From NCBI GenBank assembly GCA_023512255.1, contig JAILZY010000129.1, forward strand, positions 1 through 8,175: a stretch of DNA of 8,175 bases. Direction: 5' to 3'. A model generated the notes under the pieces. The model was given only the letters and a program-made list of their open reading frames with translations, did not search any database and was not told the DNA's origin. The DNA is from a bacterium. GTDB taxonomy: Bacteria > SZUA-182 > DTGQ01. Position numbers and translations under genes: made by a program. Of the stretch, positions 5,978 to 8,175 are shown piece after piece (the first letter of the stretch is position 1; the number at the start of each line of letters is the position of its first letter).

Positions 5978-7144
5978 CTAGATTTGATGGGCTACGTAGC
6001 TGTCCCATTCCTTGCACTGCGGGCACTTCCATTGGATCTCGGAGGATTGATAACCACATTTTTGACAGGAAAAAAGCTCGTTTTTATCTATGACCTGTTC
6101 CATAAGATATTGATATTCCTGAAGAGCCTCATCCTGACGATTGTCTTTAATCAACATTTCAGCCAGAGTGGAGCGAAGGGTCAGTGACTCAGGACAAACT
6201 TTTAGCCCCTCCCTCAGCTCTTCAATCGCTCTCGATAATAGCCCTTTCTTATAGTAATAATCAGCCAGAATAGCCCTGGTTCGGGTATCCTGGGGACGGC
6301 GATTCAAAATTTCCCGATAAACGGCTTCAATGCTCTCAAATCTTCCTCTCTGGAGATAGGCCTTTTCCAGAAGCTTATAGACGGCAAAGGAGAGCTGGTG
6401 CTGATCGGAAGAGATGATTTTGTTGAAAATGGCAATCGCCTTGGCTGTCTTGTCCTCAGCCAGATAGATGTCTCCAAGGACCAGGTAAGCCTCGGTGCAA
6501 TTTTTGTCCAGGCTGATCGCTTCTTTCAGCTTTTTTATAGCCTGGGTATGATCGTTTTTCTGATAAGCCGCCTTACCCATTTCAGTCATGATGTGGGCCA
6601 GTCGAGAATAATTGCCAGCGCCTGAAAGTTTCTGAATCTGCTTTTCCATATGGTAGGCGTTTTCCCAGTCTCGTGTCTCTTCGTACAGCTCTTCCAGCAG
6701 TCGGCAGGCCTCCAGGTTATCCTCATCATGCTGCAAGACCTCCTGATAGACCTTGATTGCCCGGTCGATAAATCCCCCTTTCTGATAATCAAGTCCAAGA
6801 TTCATTAGAGCGGAAATCCTAAGCTCCTTATCCAGCGAGGGCCGCAAAAGAATGCTCTGATGAATCTGAGTCGCTCGGCCAATCTCTCCCCGTTGGCGGA
6901 ACAGATTTCCCAGGTCTTGATAGATTTCAATGGTGTTAGAGTCAACCTGAACCGCCTTGGTGAATTCGGCAATAGCCTTATCTGGCTGGTTAGAAATGAT
7001 ATATTTTAGCCCCCTAATGTAGGCATCGCGATCATTTTGTCCAGTCTTTTCTTCCAGCGGGGATTTTTTAGCTACAGCCCACCCCAACCAGGCTCCAATA
7101 GCTAGCGAGATGGCAGCCGTGAGATAGAAAGATACAGTATGCAT
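5978..7144 (-). CDS. lapB: LapB (YciM)-like LPS assembly regulator, TPR protein with rubredoxin-like tail
   Basis: LapB is an inner-membrane adaptor that in E. coli works with FtsH to control LpxC breakdown and so lipopolysaccharide synthesis. This protein has 388 residues, nearly the same as E. coli LapB. It has one N-terminal membrane helix (residues 6-25, FYLTAAISLAIGAWLGWAVA) followed by KK, then TPR repeats from about 38 to 350 (for example AYIRGLKYIISNQPDKAIAE and AYLVLGDIYLAEDKTAKAIA), and a rubredoxin-like metal knuckle with C360-x2-C363 and C374-x2-C377. All parts needed in the E. coli protein are present. It is 11 nt downstream of lapA, and GAGG overlapping the lapA stop serves as its ribosome site. 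It is last in the HIT-lapA-lapB unit. The match in length, anchor, TPRs and cysteines makes the call strong. Confidence 0.92.
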   Translation of the reverse strand: MHTVSFYLTAAISLAIGAWLGWAVAKKSPLEEKTGQNDRDAYIRGLKYIISNQPDKAIAEFTKAVQVDSNTIEIYQDLGNLFRQRGEIGRATQIHQSILLRPSLDKELRISALMNLGLDYQKGGFIDRAIKVYQEVLQHDEDNLEACRLLEELYEETRDWENAYHMEKQIQKLSGAGNYSRLAHIMTEMGKAAYQKNDHTQAIKKLKEAISLDKNCTEAYLVLGDIYLAEDKTAKAIAIFNKIISSDQHQLSFAVYKLLEKAYLQRGRFESIEAVYREILNRRPQDTRTRAILADYYYKKGLLSRAIEELREGLKVCPESLTLRSTLAEMLIKDNRQDEALQEYQYLMEQVIDKNELFSCQKCGYQSSEIQWKCPQCKEWDSYVAHQI

Positions 7145-7155
7145 TGTTTTAAGCC

Positions 7156-7488
7156 TCAGGTGTTCTTTCCAATTTGTTCAATACTCTTTTCATCGGTAAT
7201 CGGTAGGTTGCGGAGAGAATTCAACTCCTTTTCCATCTGGGAACATCTTCGTCGCTCTGCTCTCAGGGCTCTCCTCAGGTGAAAATTTTTGATGAATGAA
7301 GGTACGCTTACCATTAAGGCTCCGAAAAAAACCCCGCCCAGAAGCAGGAGAATCATCGGGATCTCCACACTTTGATACCGATAATACTGGATTTGGTAGC
7401 TCTGTTTGACAATCCAATCATTTTGTCTGAGAAAATCAACACTGAGTATGATGATAGCTACAATCAGCAATATCTTAATAATATGCAT
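7156..7488 (-). CDS. lapA: LapA-like (DUF1049) inner-membrane protein
   Basis: A small membrane protein of 110 residues; E. coli LapA has 102. TM1 is at about 3-18, followed by the typical FLRQN (19-23) and a short periplasmic loop. TM2 is at about 43-66 (PMILLLLGGVFFGALMVSVP), followed by a basic coiled-coil tail (RRALRAERRRCSQMEKELNS, 72-91). This is the LapA domain pattern. LapA and LapB act together in LPS assembly control in E. coli, and adjacency here supports both calls. The ribosome site AGGAG (7502-7498) is 9 nt from the ATG. It lies 53 bp downstream of the HIT gene and 11 nt upstream of lapB. Confidence 0.85.
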   Translation of the reverse strand: MHIIKILLIVAIIILSVDFLRQNDWIVKQSYQIQYYRYQSVEIPMILLLLGGVFFGALMVSVPSFIKNFHLRRALRAERRRCSQMEKELNSLRNLPITDEKSIEQIGKNT

Positions 7489-7541
7489 TCCTCTGCACTC
7501 CTAACCTTAGATTTTTTAATCTGTTTCCCCATCCCCCTCAG

Positions 7542-8018
7542 TCAGCGGAAAAGAGGCTTCAGGAGATCATAGGTAGTATCTAGGTGCTGAGGCAACACCT
7601 TGGTGTCTGCCAGTACTGGCATAAAATTGGTATCACCAGACCATCTGGGCACAATGTGGAGATGGAGATGATCAGCAATACCAGCCCCAGCCACAGCCCC
7701 GATATTCATGCCAATATTATACCCTTCGGCTTTCATAGCCTGTTGAAGACAACTAAGACTCTTTTTAGTCAAGGTCATGATCTGGAGGAGCTCTTCCGAA
7801 GTAAGATCCTCCAGGCTAGCTGCATGGCGGTACGGAGCTATCATTAGATGTCCATTATTATAAGGGAAAATATTCATGATAATAAATCCGAGACGATCAC
7901 GAAATAAAATGTAATTTTTTCTATCCTCCCCCTCCTGCACCTTGTCACAAAATATACAGCCATCTTTCTTATCGGCAAGAATATATTGCATTCTCCACGG
8001 AGCCCAGATTTTTTCCAT
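7542..8018 (-). CDS. HIT-family nucleotide hydrolase/phosphorylase (Ap4A-type)
   Basis: A histidine-triad protein of 158 residues. The catalytic motif is H117-L-H119-L-H121 in ADHLHLHIVPRW, preceded by the usual NIGMNIGAVAGAG loop. The N-terminus carries the WAPWRMQYI signature and C21-x2-C24 (GCIFC), a likely zinc site, as in bacterial HIT proteins related to Ap4A phosphorylase such as Rv2613c. It probably cleaves diadenosine polyphosphates or nucleoside phosphoramidates; the exact substrate cannot be read from sequence. It is complete, cytosolic and first in the HIT-lapA-lapB unit. GAGGAG lies 11 nt before ATG 8018, a slightly long spacing. A near-consensus promoter lies just upstream. Confidence 0.9.
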   Translation of the reverse strand: MEKIWAPWRMQYILADKKDGCIFCDKVQEGEDRKNYILFRDRLGFIIMNIFPYNNGHLMIAPYRHAASLEDLTSEELLQIMTLTKKSLSCLQQAMKAEGYNIGMNIGAVAGAGIADHLHLHIVPRWSGDTNFMPVLADTKVLPQHLDTTYDLLKPLFR

Positions 8019-8029
8019 AGCGCTTTTTT

Positions 8030-8035
8030 CTCCTC
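8030..8035 (-). promoter_or_regulatory. Ribosome binding site of the HIT gene (GAGGAG)
   Basis: GAGGAG on the minus strand lies 11 nt before ATG 8018, a strong core at slightly long spacing. It supports the chosen start. Confidence 0.65.
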
Positions 8036-8054
8036 TTTTTGAGCAGGTGGCCTA

Positions 8055-8083
8055 ATTTTAATTGATTTTACCAATTTTGTCAA
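8055..8083 (-). promoter_or_regulatory. Sigma-70 promoter of the HIT-lapA-lapB operon
   Basis: A perfect TTGACA (8083-8078), an exact 17-bp spacer and TAAAAT (8060-8055, 5 of 6). Transcription should start near 8048, about 30 nt before the HIT start codon and just upstream of its ribosome site. It is the best promoter in the window and ends 17 bp inside the right repeat arm. Confidence 0.75.
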
Positions 8084-8100
8084 ACAATTACGAAACAGAC

Positions 8101-8175
8101 CAGATGTTCCCCATGTTTAAATTAGGAGGAGGAGATAAGCCGCAGGGTAAGGGTATTGAGGTAAAAGACAATAGT
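8101..8175. repeat. 75-bp perfect inverted repeat, right arm
   Basis: This is the exact reverse complement of bases 1-75. The arm begins 17 bp beyond the HIT promoter, and no similarity continues inside it. It includes the purine run GGAGGAGGAG and an outward-reading open frame. The likely causes are the same as for the left arm. Confidence 0.95.
8104..8175 (+). CDS. Possible 5' end of an unidentified gene, partial (same as left end)
   Basis: ATG at 8104 (second in-frame ATG at 8113) opens a frame that runs off the edge after 24 codons and is identical to the one at the left end. Here it is divergent from the HIT gene and its promoter, whereas at the left it follows the HD-GYP gene. No ribosome site is visible. 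At most one of the two contexts may be the native one. The product is unrecognised. Confidence 0.3.
   Translation, partial: MFPMFKLGGGDKPQGKGIEVKDNS

Noticed and set aside
7509-7522. AGATT-tttt-AATCT hairpin between HIT and lapA
   Set aside because: A five-base AT-rich stem without a U run on the transcribed strand is unlikely to terminate transcription of the operon.
1-8175. A linear plasmid or transposon defined by its terminal inverted repeats
   Set aside because: No transposase, replication or partition gene lies inside, and the contents are core chromosomal genes. A dispersed repeat or assembly junction fits better.

Overview
The window looks like a piece of chromosome from an uncultured diderm (Gram-negative) bacterium with moderate GC content. 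LapA and a full-length LapB (membrane anchor, TPRs, rubredoxin-like tail) point to a lipopolysaccharide-type outer membrane. MutS, a WAPWR-type HIT protein and an HD-GYP phosphodiesterase with an N-terminal DUF3391-like domain are compatible with a deltaproteobacterium-like or candidate-phylum lineage. I cannot fix the taxon from sequence alone.

Layout, left to right. Positions 1-75 are one arm of a perfect 75-bp inverted repeat whose other arm is 8101-8175. The window is therefore bounded by the same sequence facing outwards at both ends. An HD-GYP c-di-GMP phosphodiesterase gene runs leftwards (96-1328). A 574-bp region (1329-1902) follows between divergent genes. It is unusually rich in short tandem repeats and a palindrome, and it may hold a 51-residue membrane-peptide gene. 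A two-TM K+-type channel gene runs rightwards (1903-2829); its large soluble helical-repeat domain lies before the pore. It converges on mutS (leftwards, start about 5554). An AT-rich spacer of about 420 bp carries a good promoter and a 14-bp palindrome for mutS. The leftward unit HIT-lapA-lapB (8018 to 5978) closes the window and has a near-consensus sigma-70 promoter at 8083-8055.

How the genes fit together. HIT-lapA-lapB is a tight operon. LapA/LapB are known to tune LPS synthesis through FtsH-dependent LpxC turnover, and the HIT protein is probably a dinucleoside-polyphosphate enzyme. MutS is the standard mismatch sensor and has its own control region. The HD-GYP gene and the channel gene are divergent and share one complex upstream region, so common control is possible but unproven.

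The points most worth a second look are the outward-facing repeat, which may mark an invertible segment, a duplicated gene start or an assembly junction; the repeat-rich HD-GYP/channel region; and the channel's N-terminal domain. I saw no CRISPR array, tRNA, rRNA, transposase or toxin-antitoxin pair.
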